Under the pieces are notes generated by a model. That model did not search any database. It was not told the DNA's origin and saw only the letters and a list, made by a program, of their open reading frames with translations. Below are positions 40,532-49,427 of a stretch of DNA of 64,000 nucleotides, one piece after another. The stretch lies in NCBI RefSeq assembly GCF_003852515.1, contig NZ_QAJK01000024.1, positions 68,564 through 132,563 on the forward strand, written 5' to 3'. A program made the translations under genes and the position numbers. Every line of letters starts with the position of its first letter. The stretch's first letter is position 1. This stretch comes from Variovorax sp. KBW07. Its GTDB lineage: Bacteria > Pseudomonadota > Gammaproteobacteria > Burkholderiales > Burkholderiaceae_C.

Positions 40532-41386
40532 TCAGGGGGCGGAGGAAGACGGCTCGGTCGCCGAGGAAGGCGCTGGCACCTGGGCTTCGGCCGGCACCGG
40601 CTGGGGTGTGACGCTCGCCGCCGGGGAGGGCGCCGGAGGCATCGTGGCGCTTGTTGTGCTTGCGGGGGCGCGCTCCGGGGGCGAGGCCACCATGATCGTC
40701 GCCGGTGCCGTTGTCGGGGCCGGCGGCGGTGCCAGCAGGTTTCTTGGCGTGTGCTGCCCGCTCGGCGTGACGGCTGGCACGGGAACGAGCTTTTGCGCGG
40801 AAACTGGGCGCACCGGAATGGCCGCGCCGCGGGGCTTTGCCGGGGCGCTCTCGGCGAGCTTGCGCTTTTCTTCTTCGCTCAAGGCCTGGTACTGCTCCCA
40901 TTTGACCTTGCGCTCGTCGGCGGGAATGCGCTTGACCTCGGCGAAGTTCAGGCGAGCCTGGGCGCGCTGCTGGTTGCTCAGGGCCGCCCATTCGATCATG
41001 CGGCTGTGCAGGGTGACCTGGTCTTCGGCCGACATGCTCGCGTAGTTGCGCGACAGCACCAGCCACTTGCGTTTTTGCCCCGAGTTCAGGGTGTTCCAGT
41101 GCGGAATTAGCGGCTTCAGCGCTTGCTGCTGCTCGGCGGTGAGCTCGCTCCAGAGCGGCTTGGTGGGCGACACGGCCTTGGGGCTCGTGGCCGCCGCGGA
41201 AGAGGTTGCCGATGCCGCTGCGCCAGTGGCCTTTGCCGATGCCTCGGGATGGATCTGGGCGTGGGCCTGGGCCAGCGTGAGGCCGAAGGCGGCGACTGCA
41301 AGCGCGCCCGCCCAAACGACTGCGCCCGCCGGGAGCGGGCGCAACGGGCGGGGGGTGTTCGCGCTGGGGGTGGAGCGGCGTCGCAT
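40532..41386 (-). CDS. DUF3106 protein, exported
   Basis: A 284-residue exported protein. The N-terminal signal helix is followed by a helical core (about residues 70-170) made of repeated L-T-A-E-Q-Q / L-N-S-G-Q-K / M-S-A-E-D-Q type turns, reminiscent of periplasmic LTxxQ proteins such as CpxP. The C-terminal 110 residues are rich in proline, alanine and serine. It lies between the DUF3619 and RDD genes. Possible envelope-stress sensor for the sigma factor upstream; this is inference from context. Confidence 0.78.
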   Translation of the reverse strand: MRRRSTPSANTPRPLRPLPAGAVVWAGALAVAAFGLTLAQAHAQIHPEASAKATGAAASATSSAAATSPKAVSPTKPLWSELTAEQQQALKPLIPHWNTLNSGQKRKWLVLSRNYASMSAEDQVTLHSRMIEWAALSNQQRAQARLNFAEVKRIPADERKVKWEQYQALSEEEKRKLAESAPAKPRGAAIPVRPVSAQKLVPVPAVTPSGQHTPRNLLAPPPAPTTAPATIMVASPPERAPASTTSATMPPAPSPAASVTPQPVPAEAQVPAPSSATEPSSSAP

Positions 41387-41402
41387 TCGTTCGGTGAGAA
41401 GT

Positions 41403-41828
41403 TCAGTCGGAGGCGCTGTCGGCCTTCAGGAATTGGGCAAAACCAGGGTCGGTATAGGCGGCAGGCGGCAAGTCGCCGGTCAGGAGCGCGGAATCGACTT
41501 CGGCCAGTTCGCTGGCGCGGTCGTCGTCCTGCATCACGCTGATGGTGATGAGTCCGGCCACGAGCGCGATCAGCGGCACCACCGAACCGATGCGGGTCCA
41601 CCAGCTGCCACCCAGCACGGCGGTATGGCCCGACTGCACCACGACGGGCGCAGTTCGCAACTGCGGCGGCAGCTTGCGCGCGGCCACGGCCTGGGCGCGC
41701 GCCACGCGCAGGCGTTCGCCGATGTCGTGCGGCAGCTCGCTGTTGCCGCTCGACAGGCGGGCAGCCAGGCGCTGTCCGAACTGGTCTTCGGCGGCGGTTG
41801 ACGATGAGGTTGGAACCTTAGTGTTCAT
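41403..41828 (-). CDS. DUF3619 protein, single-pass membrane, possible anti-sigma factor
   Basis: A 141-residue protein with an N-terminal cytosolic stretch of about 75 residues, one membrane helix (SVVPLIALVAGLITISVM, about residues 82-99) and an acidic tail of about 40 residues. This is the topology of many anti-sigma factors, and its start codon overlaps the sigma gene stop (ATGA). The usual zinc anti-sigma H-x3-C-x2-C motif is missing, so the role is unproven. Confidence 0.78.
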   Translation of the reverse strand: MNTKVPTSSSTAAEDQFGQRLAARLSSGNSELPHDIGERLRVARAQAVAARKLPPQLRTAPVVVQSGHTAVLGGSWWTRIGSVVPLIALVAGLITISVMQDDDRASELAEVDSALLTGDLPPAAYTDPGFAQFLKADSASD

Positions 41829-42391
41829 AGCGATATTCCCTTGGCCTTGAGCGCCTTGCTCAGAGCGTGAACGGCTCGCGAACAATGGGTTTTGACACTG
41901 CCTTCGGAGCAGCCCATCGCGGCGGCCGTCTCTGCGACGTCCATTTCCTCCCAGTAACGCATCAGGAAAGCCTCGCGTTGACGGCCCGGCAATGCGGCGA
42001 TCTGCTCCTCGATCTCGTGGAAGACCTGGGCGCGGCGGGTCGTGTCTTCGGCGCTCTCCGTTTCCCTAGAGTCGGTGGGCGAGACGAAGTTCTCCAGCAG
42101 GTCGAAATCTCCGTCGTCGTCGACGGAATCGAAGTCGCTGAGGTTCGAGAACAGGGCGCGGCGGGTTTTCTGGCGGCGGAACCAGTCGAGCGTGCAGTTC
42201 GACAGGATGCGCTGGAACAGCATCGGCAGCTCGTTGGTCGGCTTGTCGCCGTAGTGCTGCGCCAGCTTCATCATGCTGTCCTGCACGATGTCGAGCGCCG
42301 CTTCTTCGTCCCGCACGTGATAGACCGAGCGCTTGAAAGCGCGCCGTTCGACGCTTTTCAGGAAGTCGGAGAGTTCTTGTTCAGTGGCCAA
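41825..42391 (-). CDS. ECF-type RNA polymerase sigma factor
   Basis: A 188-residue sigma factor. Region 2 is YHVRDEEAALDIVQDSMMKLAQHY and LFQRILSNCTLDWFRRQK; region 4 is ALPGRQREAFLMRYWEEMDVAETAAAMGCSEGSVKTHCSRA (about residues 130-172). The acidic central insert (about residues 80-110) is long. It heads the run to DUF3619, DUF3106, RDD and dgkA. Its targets cannot be seen in this window. Confidence 0.9.
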   Translation of the reverse strand: MATEQELSDFLKSVERRAFKRSVYHVRDEEAALDIVQDSMMKLAQHYGDKPTNELPMLFQRILSNCTLDWFRRQKTRRALFSNLSDFDSVDDDGDFDLLENFVSPTDSRETESAEDTTRRAQVFHEIEEQIAALPGRQREAFLMRYWEEMDVAETAAAMGCSEGSVKTHCSRAVHALSKALKAKGISL

Positions 42392-42515
42392 GCGAGAAGG
42401 GGCGCAAGGGGCGCCGCGTGGGGAAGATGTGTCTGGCGATCGCGTATGTTTACCGCCGGGGATTATGCCTTTGTGTCTTTACACGACAGCTGAAGCGAAT
42501 CTGAACGCCCGGAAA

Positions 42516-42524
42516 TGTCATAAT
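42516..42524 (+). promoter_or_regulatory. Probable extended -10 promoter of ilvB
   Basis: TGTCATAAT matches an extended -10 element (TG-N-CATAAT). A -35 is weak. It would give a leader of about 140 bases before ilvB, ending in the hairpin at 42641. The short reading frame in the leader has no run of Ile, Val or Leu codons, so a classical attenuator is not seen. Confidence 0.4.
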
Positions 42525-42640
42525 CCGCCCTGCAAGTCAAAAGGCAAACGGGTCAAGGTCCGGCGGAACATCAGTCCGCTCATGGCCATGGCCTCAAGTC
42601 CTGGCGCGGCCTCACAAGGGTTGGCAAGGGGCACCCAAGG

Positions 42641-42658
42641 TATTTCGTTCCCGAAATA
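42641..42658 (+). other. Hairpin just before the ilvB ribosome site
   Basis: A 7-bp stem TATTTCG / CGAAATA with a TTCC loop ends four bases before the AAAGG ribosome site of ilvB. It could affect translation start, but no alternative fold was established. Confidence 0.35.
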
Positions 42659-42672
42659 AACAAAGGTTGATC

Positions 42673-44457
42673 ATGGAAATCTCCAAGGCGGAAATCATTT
42701 CCGCAGCCGCTGCGTCCTCAGGCGCCGGCAACACCACGCAAGAGCTCATGGGCGCTGAAGTGCTGATCAAGGCACTGCAGGCCGAAGGCGTTCAGTACGT
42801 CTGGGGCTATCCCGGCGGCGCGGTTCTCTACATCTACGACGCGTTCTACAAGCAGGACACCATCCAGCACGTGCTGGTGCGCCACGAGCAGGCCGCCGTT
42901 CATGCGGCCGACGGCTATGCGCGCGCCACCGGCGAAGTGGGCGTGGCGCTGGTCACTTCCGGCCCCGGCCTGACCAATGCGGTCACCGGCATCGCCACGG
43001 CGTACATGGACTCGATCCCGATGGTGATCATCTCGGGCCAGGTGCCGACGGCAGCCATCGGCCTCGATGCTTTCCAGGAATGCGACACGGTCGGCATCAC
43101 CCGTCCCATCGTCAAGCACAACTTCCTCGTCAAGGATCCGAAGGATCTGGCCATGACGATGAAGAAGGCCTTCCACATCGCACGCAGCGGCCGTCCGGGC
43201 CCGGTGGTGGTGGACGTGCCCAAGGACGTTTCCTTCAAGAAGGTGCCCTACGCCGGCTATCCCGACAAGGTCGAGATGCGCTCGTACAACCCGGTGCGCA
43301 AGGGCCACGGCGGCCAGATCCGCAAGGCGCTGCAGCTGCTGCTGGCGGCCAAGCGTCCGTACATCTACACCGGCGGCGGCGTGCTGCTGGGCAATGCCTG
43401 CAACGAACTGCGCACGCTGGTCGACATGCTGGGCTATCCGGTCACCAACACGCTGATGGGCCTGGGCGCCTACCCGGCGAGCGACCGCAAGTTCCTCGGC
43501 ATGCTGGGCATGCACGGCACCATCGAAGCCAACAACGCGATGCAGAACTGCGACGTGCTGCTGGCCGTGGGCGCGCGCTTCGATGACCGCGTGATCGGCA
43601 ACCCCAAGCATTTCGCGCAGAACGAACGCAAGATCATTCACGTCGACATCGATCCGTCGAGCATCTCCAAGCGCGTGAAGGTCGACATCCCGATCGTCGG
43701 CGACGTGAAGGACGTGCTCACCGAGCTGATCTCGATGATCCGCGAGAGCACCACCAAGCCCGACGCCGGTGCGCTGGCCGACTGGTGGAAGACCATCGAG
43801 GCCTGGCGTTCGCGCGACTGCCTCAAGTACGACCGCGACAACAAGGACGTCATCAAGCCGCAGTACGTGGTCGAGACCCTCTGGAACATGACCAAGGACG
43901 CCGACGCGTACATCACGTCGGACGTGGGCCAGCACCAGATGTGGGCCGCGCAGTACTACCGCTTCGACGAGCCGCGCCGCTGGATCAATTCGGGTGGCCT
44001 GGGCACCATGGGCGTCGGCATTCCGTACGCCATGGGCATCAAGCTGGCAAAGCCCGATTCGGAAGTGTTCACCATCACCGGCGAAGGCTCGGTGCAGATG
44101 TGCATCCAGGAACTCTCCACCTGCCTGCAATACAACACGCCGATCAAGATTTGCTCGCTCAACAACCGCTACCTGGGCATGGTGCGCCAGTGGCAGGAGA
44201 TCGAATACTCCGGCCGCTACAGCCACAGCTACATGGATGCACTGCCGAACTTCGTGAAGCTCGCCGAGGCCTATGGCCACGTCGGCATGCTGATCGAGCG
44301 TCCACAAGACGTGGAGCCCGCGTTGCGCGAAGCACGCAAGCTCAAGGACCGCACGGTGTTCATGGACTTCCGTACCGACCCCACCGAGAACGTGTTCCCG
44401 ATGGTGAAGGCCGGCATGGGCATCACCGAGATGCTGTTGGGTTCCGAAGATCTCTGA
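42673..44457 (+). CDS. ilvB: Acetolactate synthase, large (catalytic) subunit
   Basis: A 594-residue thiamine diphosphate enzyme that makes acetolactate or acetohydroxybutyrate, the first step of Val/Leu and the second of Ile synthesis. Motifs: GYPGGAVLYIYDAF near the start, the catalytic glutamate in VRHEQAAVH, FDDRVIGN, and the thiamine site GEGSVQMCIQELSTCLQYN ending in NNRYLGMV. I start at the ATG at 42673 after AAAGG; a TTG two codons earlier is also open. ilvH follows after 108 bases. Confidence 0.96.
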   Translation: MEISKAEIISAAAASSGAGNTTQELMGAEVLIKALQAEGVQYVWGYPGGAVLYIYDAFYKQDTIQHVLVRHEQAAVHAADGYARATGEVGVALVTSGPGLTNAVTGIATAYMDSIPMVIISGQVPTAAIGLDAFQECDTVGITRPIVKHNFLVKDPKDLAMTMKKAFHIARSGRPGPVVVDVPKDVSFKKVPYAGYPDKVEMRSYNPVRKGHGGQIRKALQLLLAAKRPYIYTGGGVLLGNACNELRTLVDMLGYPVTNTLMGLGAYPASDRKFLGMLGMHGTIEANNAMQNCDVLLAVGARFDDRVIGNPKHFAQNERKIIHVDIDPSSISKRVKVDIPIVGDVKDVLTELISMIRESTTKPDAGALADWWKTIEAWRSRDCLKYDRDNKDVIKPQYVVETLWNMTKDADAYITSDVGQHQMWAAQYYRFDEPRRWINSGGLGTMGVGIPYAMGIKLAKPDSEVFTITGEGSVQMCIQELSTCLQYNTPIKICSLNNRYLGMVRQWQEIEYSGRYSHSYMDALPNFVKLAEAYGHVGMLIERPQDVEPALREARKLKDRTVFMDFRTDPTENVFPMVKAGMGITEMLLGSEDL

Positions 44458-44512
44458 CCGATCTTCGGCGCATTCGCTTAACTCTTCACTGACGAATCTA
44501 TTGCCCGCCAAG

Positions 44513-44534
44513 CCCGCGCATTACCGTGCGCGGG
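44513..44534 (+). other. Hairpin between ilvB and ilvH
   Basis: An 8-bp stem CCCGCGCA / TGCGCGGG with a TTACCG loop and no T tract lies about 30 bases before ilvH. It may protect the upstream mRNA or adjust the ratio of the two subunits. Confidence 0.4.
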
Positions 44535-44565
44535 GGAGGGCGGCGAAAAGAGGAGTCACGCAAAC

Positions 44566-45057
44566 ATGAAACACATCATTGCAGTGCTGCTGGAAAACGA
44601 GCCGGGTGCTCTTTCCCGCGTGGTGGGCCTTTTTTCGGCCCGTGGCTACAACATCGAATCGCTGACCGTCGCGCCGACCGAGGACCCGAGCCTCTCGCGC
44701 ATGACCATCGTCACGACCGGTTCCGATGACGTGATCGAGCAGATCACCAAGCACCTGAACCGCCTGATCGAAGTCGTGAAGGTCGTCGATCTCACCGAAG
44801 GCGCCTACACCGAGCGCGAGCTCATGATGGTGAAGGTGCGCGCGGTGGGCAAGGAGCGCGAGGAAATGATGCGCATGGCCGAGATTTTTCGCGGCCGCAT
44901 CATCGACGTGACGGACAAGAGCTACACCATCGAACTCACCGGCGATCACGGTAAAAACGACGCTTTTCTTGAAGCGATCGACCGTAGCGCTATCCTCGAG
45001 ACTGTCCGCACCGGTGCCAGCGGCATCGGGCGCGGCGAGCGCATCCTGCGCGTGTAG
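44566..45057 (+). CDS. ilvH: Acetolactate synthase, small (regulatory) subunit
   Basis: A 163-residue ACT-domain protein (ACT about residues 3-78, starting HIIAVLLENEPGALSRVVGLF) with the C-terminal small-subunit domain (YTERELMMVKVRAV onwards). It activates IlvB and gives valine feedback inhibition. The ribosome site AGAGGAG is strong. It lies between ilvB and the DUF4282 gene. Length matches ilvH-type subunits. Confidence 0.96.
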   Translation: MKHIIAVLLENEPGALSRVVGLFSARGYNIESLTVAPTEDPSLSRMTIVTTGSDDVIEQITKHLNRLIEVVKVVDLTEGAYTERELMMVKVRAVGKEREEMMRMAEIFRGRIIDVTDKSYTIELTGDHGKNDAFLEAIDRSAILETVRTGASGIGRGERILRV

Positions 45058-45112
45058 GGGGTGAAGATCCCCTCAGTTTCATCGTTTATCAACACGACAT
45101 GAGGAGAAGGTA

Positions 45113-45385
45113 ATGCAAGACTTGCTGGGCTTCGACAAGATGGTGACCCCTATCGTCATCCGGGTACTGTATTTCCTGGGATTGATCGGGGTATTGATTA
45201 CCGGGGTCGGCACGCTTTTCAGCGGCGGCCTCAGAGGGGTGCTTGCCGGCCTCGCCATTCTGGTCTTCGGCGCGATCATGGTTCGCGTCTACAGCGAATT
45301 GCTGATCCTGCTGTTCCGCATTCACGACAACCTCGTGTCCATCAACCAGCAAATGAAGGACCGGAATTCTTCCGGCCAACTGTGA
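45113..45385 (+). CDS. DUF4282 membrane protein within the ilv operon
   Basis: A 90-residue protein with two hydrophobic helices (VIRVLYFLGLIGVLITGVGTLFSG and VLAGLAILVFGAIMVRVYSELLILLF), starting LLGFDKMVTPIVIR as in DUF4282 proteins. It sits between ilvH and ilvC on the same strand, with hairpins nearby. No function is known; its place in an amino acid operon is unexplained. Confidence 0.8.
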   Translation: MQDLLGFDKMVTPIVIRVLYFLGLIGVLITGVGTLFSGGLRGVLAGLAILVFGAIMVRVYSELLILLFRIHDNLVSINQQMKDRNSSGQL

Positions 45386-45391
45386 GTGAAC

Positions 45392-45413
45392 GGCACCCCC
45401 GCGAGGGGGTGCC
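45392..45413 (+). terminator. Hairpin before ilvC
   Basis: A 9-bp perfect stem GGCACCCCC / GGGGGTGCC with a GCGA loop lies 7 bases after the DUF4282 stop. No T tract follows. It may reduce read-through or stabilise the upstream mRNA. Confidence 0.45.
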
Positions 45414-45422
45414 AGAGATTAA

Positions 45423-46454
<1,032 letters not shown>

Positions 46455-46467
46455 TCTTGCTGGCAAA

Positions 46468-46522
46468 GGGTGCTTCGGCACCCGTTTCCCAAGGGCCACC
46501 CGTCGCGGTGGCCCTTTTGTTT
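46468..46522 (+). terminator. Tandem hairpin terminator after ilvC
   Basis: First a UUCG-capped hairpin (GGGTGC-TTCG-GCACCC, 46468-46483), then a stem AAGGGCCACC / GGTGGCCCTT (46491-46516) followed by a T-rich run. The second looks like a full intrinsic terminator. Confidence 0.8.
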
Positions 46523-46636
46523 GACGGGGGCAAAGCATCCCCTGAACTACACTGCGAACCATGCGACCCACAGACCAAGACGCTATCGAATGGATAGCTG
46601 ACCGCGCAGTGCCCACGAGGGACGGAGGCAAATTCA

Positions 46637-47461
46637 ATGCATGACGATACGGTTCCCGACGAGGTGCAGCCGCGCAAACGCCGCAAAGGCATCTACATCC
46701 TGCCGAACCTGTTCACGCTGGCGGCGTTGTTCGGCGGTTTCTATTCGGTCGTGATGGCCATGAACGCGCGCTTCGATCTCGCGGCGCTCGGCGTGTTCGC
46801 CGCGATGATTCTCGACAGCCTCGATGGCCGCGTCGCGCGCATGACCAACACGCAAAGCGCGTTCGGCGAGCAGATGGATTCGCTGTCCGACATGGTGTCG
46901 TTCGGTGCCGCGCCCGCGCTGATCGCCTACGAGTGGTCGCTCAAGGGCCTGGGCCGCTGGGGCTGGATCGCGGCCTTCGTGTACTGCGCCTGCGCGGCAC
47001 TGCGGCTGGCGCGCTTCAACGTCAACACCGGCGTGGTCGACAAGCGCTGGTTTCAGGGCCTGCCTTCGCCCGCGGCGGCAGCGCTGGTGGCTGGCTTCAT
47101 CTGGCTGGTGGACGAGTGGGGCAAGCGCGGCGGCGAGGTGCTGTATCTCTCGTGGACGCAGATCACCTGGGTCACTTTCGCGTTCACGCTGTATGCGGGC
47201 CTGACGATGGTCACCAACGCGCCGTTCTACAGCTTCAAGGACATCCAGATGAAGAAGAGCGTGCCCTTTGCCGCGATCGTGCTGATCGCGCTGGGCATCG
47301 CGGTCATCAACATCCATCCGCCGACGGTGCTGTTCGGTCTCTTCGTCATCTACGGCCTGAGCGGCTATGTGGTCTACGGATGGCGCAAGGCCAAGGGCCA
47401 GCCGGCCAGCGTGATCAGCACGTCGACCGAAGAGCCCGACGAACGCGGCCTGCATAACTGA
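46637..47461 (+). CDS. pssA: CDP-diacylglycerol-serine O-phosphatidyltransferase
   Basis: A 274-residue membrane enzyme making phosphatidylserine from CDP-diacylglycerol and serine. The CDP-alcohol phosphotransferase motif D-x2-DG-x2-AR-x8-G-x3-D-x3-D is complete (DSLDGRVARMTNTQSAFGEQMDSLSD). The N-terminal tail is basic (QPRKRRKGIYILPNLFT). In many Burkholderiales psd sits just before it; here the 182-base gap after ilvC holds no psd. A hairpin of GCGGGC / GCCCGC follows the stop. Confidence 0.94.
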   Translation: MHDDTVPDEVQPRKRRKGIYILPNLFTLAALFGGFYSVVMAMNARFDLAALGVFAAMILDSLDGRVARMTNTQSAFGEQMDSLSDMVSFGAAPALIAYEWSLKGLGRWGWIAAFVYCACAALRLARFNVNTGVVDKRWFQGLPSPAAAALVAGFIWLVDEWGKRGGEVLYLSWTQITWVTFAFTLYAGLTMVTNAPFYSFKDIQMKKSVPFAAIVLIALGIAVINIHPPTVLFGLFVIYGLSGYVVYGWRKAKGQPASVISTSTEEPDERGLHN

Positions 47462-47476
47462 GCGAGCCCGCGGGCC

Positions 47477-47506
47477 TTCACAAGCCCGCAAAGGCTGTGC
47501 TACATT
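47477..47506 (+). promoter_or_regulatory. Promoter of the leuA leader
   Basis: TTCACA (47477-47482) and TACATT (47501-47506) are 18 bases apart; TG-C before the -10 makes it extended. The expected transcript start is about 47513, only a few bases before the leader ATG at 47517, so the leader mRNA may be nearly leaderless. Confidence 0.5.
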
Positions 47507-47516
47507 CGCAACCCTC

Positions 47517-47573
47517 ATGACCAAGATTTCGCTGCTGGCCCTACTAGCCCTCCCTCACGGGCGGAGACGGTAG
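47517..47573 (+). CDS. leuL: leu operon leader peptide
   Basis: An 18-codon reading frame, [18 protein letters not shown] then TAG. Five of its codons are Leu: CTG CTG, then GCC CTA CTA GCC CTC, including two CTA codons that are rare in such GC-rich DNA. It lies just before a perfect terminator and leuA. By established leu/his attenuation logic the ribosome would stall here when leucine-charged tRNA is low. It is too short for ordinary gene finders. No upstream ribosome site is needed if the mRNA starts near 47513. Confidence 0.75.
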   Translation: MTKISLLALLALPHGRRR

Positions 47574-47594
47574 CGCACGCGCAAATCCCTCACC

Positions 47595-47632
47595 ACGGCC
47601 CGTTCGCACCAGCAACGGGCCGTTTGTTTTTT
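47595..47632 (+). terminator. Attenuator terminator upstream of leuA
   Basis: A 10-bp perfect stem ACGGCCCGTT / AACGGGCCGT with a 9-base loop is followed by TTGTTTTTT. The left arm segment GCCCGT (47598-47603) can instead pair with ACGGGC (47557-47562) at the end of the leader peptide frame. That alternative pairing would serve as an antiterminator. Confidence 0.8.
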
Positions 47633-47673
47633 GGGGTTGCTGGTTGATTACCAACCATTACAGAGAAATCGAC

Positions 47674-49377
47674 ATGCTCAAGCAACCTCAAGCCAAATAC
47701 CGCGCATTCGCCCCGATCGGCCTCAAGGACCGTACCTGGCCCGATGCCGTGCTGACCAAGGCCCCGATCTGGCTGTCGACCGATCTGCGTGATGGCAACC
47801 AGGCGCTGGTGGAGCCCATGGACATCGCCCGCAAGATGCGCATGTTCGAGACGCTCGTGGCCATCGGCTTCAAGGAAATCGAAGTCGGCTTTCCTTCCGC
47901 TTCGCAGGTCGAATTCGACTTCGTGCGCAAGCTCATCGAAGAAGACCGCATTCCCGACGACGTGACGATCCAGGTGTTGACGCAGGCACGCGACCACCTC
48001 ATTGCACGCACTTTCGAATCTTTGCAGGGCGCACCGCGTGCCATCGTGCACCTGTACAACGCAGTGGCCCCGGTGATGCGCCGCGTGGTGCTCGGCATGA
48101 ACGAAGACCAGATCGTCGAGCTCGCCAGCAGCCATGCGCGCATGTTCAACGACTTCGCTGCCAAGCAGCCGGCCACGAAGTGGACCTTCCAGTATTCGCC
48201 TGAAATGTTCTCGGGCACCGATGTCGTGTTTTCCAAGCGCGTGGTCGATGCGGTCACCGAAGTCTGGGCGCCGACGCCCGAGCACAAGTGCATCGTCAAC
48301 CTGCCCACGACGGTCGAGCATTCCACGCCGAACATCTTTGCCGACATGATCGAGTGGATGCACCGCAACCTGGCGCGCCGCGATTCGATCATTCTGTGCG
48401 TGCACCCGCACAACGACCGCGGCACCGGCACGGCCGCGGGCGAGCTGGCGTTGATGGCCGGCGCAGAGCGCATCGAAGGCTGCCTCTTCGGCAACGGCGA
48501 GCGCACCGGCAACCTCGACCTCGTGAACGTCGCGCTCAACCTCTATACGCAAGGCGTGTCGCCGGAACTCGATTTCTCGAACATCGACGAGATCCGTGCC
48601 ACGGTCGAGCACTGCAACCAGATTCCCGTGCACCCGCGCCATCCGTACGTGGGCGACCTGGTCTACACCTCGTTCTCGGGCTCGCACCAGGATGCGATCA
48701 AGAAGGCCTTTGCTGCGCGCAAGGAAGGCGACATCTGGGACATGCCCTACCTCCCGATCGATCCGAAGGACGTGGGCCGCAGCTACGAAGCCGTGATCCG
48801 CGTCAACAGCCAGTCGGGCAAGGGCGGCATGGCCTACCTGCTCGAAAGCGAGTACGGCATCGAGATGCCGCGCCGCCTGCAGATGGAATTCATGCAGACC
48901 GTGCAGCGCGTGATGGACGTGGCCGGCAAGGAACTCACCGCGGCCGACCTCTGGGACCTGTTCGTGCGCGAATACGGCATCGAGACCGCCCATTCGCTGC
49001 AGCACCGCGTGATCGAGGAAGAAGGCGAGGGCGCCAATGCCTCCGTGGTGCTGCGTGGCGACCTGCCATGGGACGGCGAGATCCGCGCCATCGAAGGCCG
49101 CGGCAACGGGCCCATCGATGCCTTCACGCAGGCGCTGAGCAAGGCCACCGGCCACACGGTGCGCGTGATGGACTACCACCAGCACGCCATCGGCGCCGGC
49201 GCCGATGCGAAGTCGGTGGCGTACCTCGAGCTGCGCGTCGACGAATCGCAGACCCTGTTCGGCGTCGGCATCGATGCCAACGTGATCTCTGCGTCTCTGA
49301 AGGCCATCGTCTCGGGCGTGGAGCGGGCGCGGAGCCGGGGCGCGCGCAGCGCACAATCGGCGGTTGAAGTCGCCTGA
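47674..49377 (+). CDS. leuA: 2-isopropylmalate synthase, LeuA type 2 (first copy)
   Basis: A 567-residue enzyme joining acetyl-CoA to 2-oxoisovalerate, the first step of leucine synthesis. The pattern [18 protein letters not shown] marks the long type 2 subgroup also found in Corynebacterium and yeast; the metal motif is CVHPHND and [11 protein letters not shown] follows. The C-terminal LeuA allosteric dimer domain spans about residues 435-560. I chose the ATG at 47674, which gives [12 protein letters not shown]; a TTG at 47644 is less likely. It is under the attenuator and 50 bases before a second leuA of another type. Confidence 0.93.
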   Translation: MLKQPQAKYRAFAPIGLKDRTWPDAVLTKAPIWLSTDLRDGNQALVEPMDIARKMRMFETLVAIGFKEIEVGFPSASQVEFDFVRKLIEEDRIPDDVTIQVLTQARDHLIARTFESLQGAPRAIVHLYNAVAPVMRRVVLGMNEDQIVELASSHARMFNDFAAKQPATKWTFQYSPEMFSGTDVVFSKRVVDAVTEVWAPTPEHKCIVNLPTTVEHSTPNIFADMIEWMHRNLARRDSIILCVHPHNDRGTGTAAGELALMAGAERIEGCLFGNGERTGNLDLVNVALNLYTQGVSPELDFSNIDEIRATVEHCNQIPVHPRHPYVGDLVYTSFSGSHQDAIKKAFAARKEGDIWDMPYLPIDPKDVGRSYEAVIRVNSQSGKGGMAYLLESEYGIEMPRRLQMEFMQTVQRVMDVAGKELTAADLWDLFVREYGIETAHSLQHRVIEEEGEGANASVVLRGDLPWDGEIRAIEGRGNGPIDAFTQALSKATGHTVRVMDYHQHAIGAGADAKSVAYLELRVDESQTLFGVGIDANVISASLKAIVSGVERARSRGARSAQSAVEVA

Positions 49378-49427
49378 CGCTCCCTCCACGGGGTGCGCAA
49401 GGTGGAAACGAACAAAGGAGATTCACG

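Noticed and set aside
42582-42659. Short frame in the ilvB leader as a possible attenuator peptide
   Set aside because: It has no run of Ile, Val or Leu codons and no terminator with a T tract follows it.
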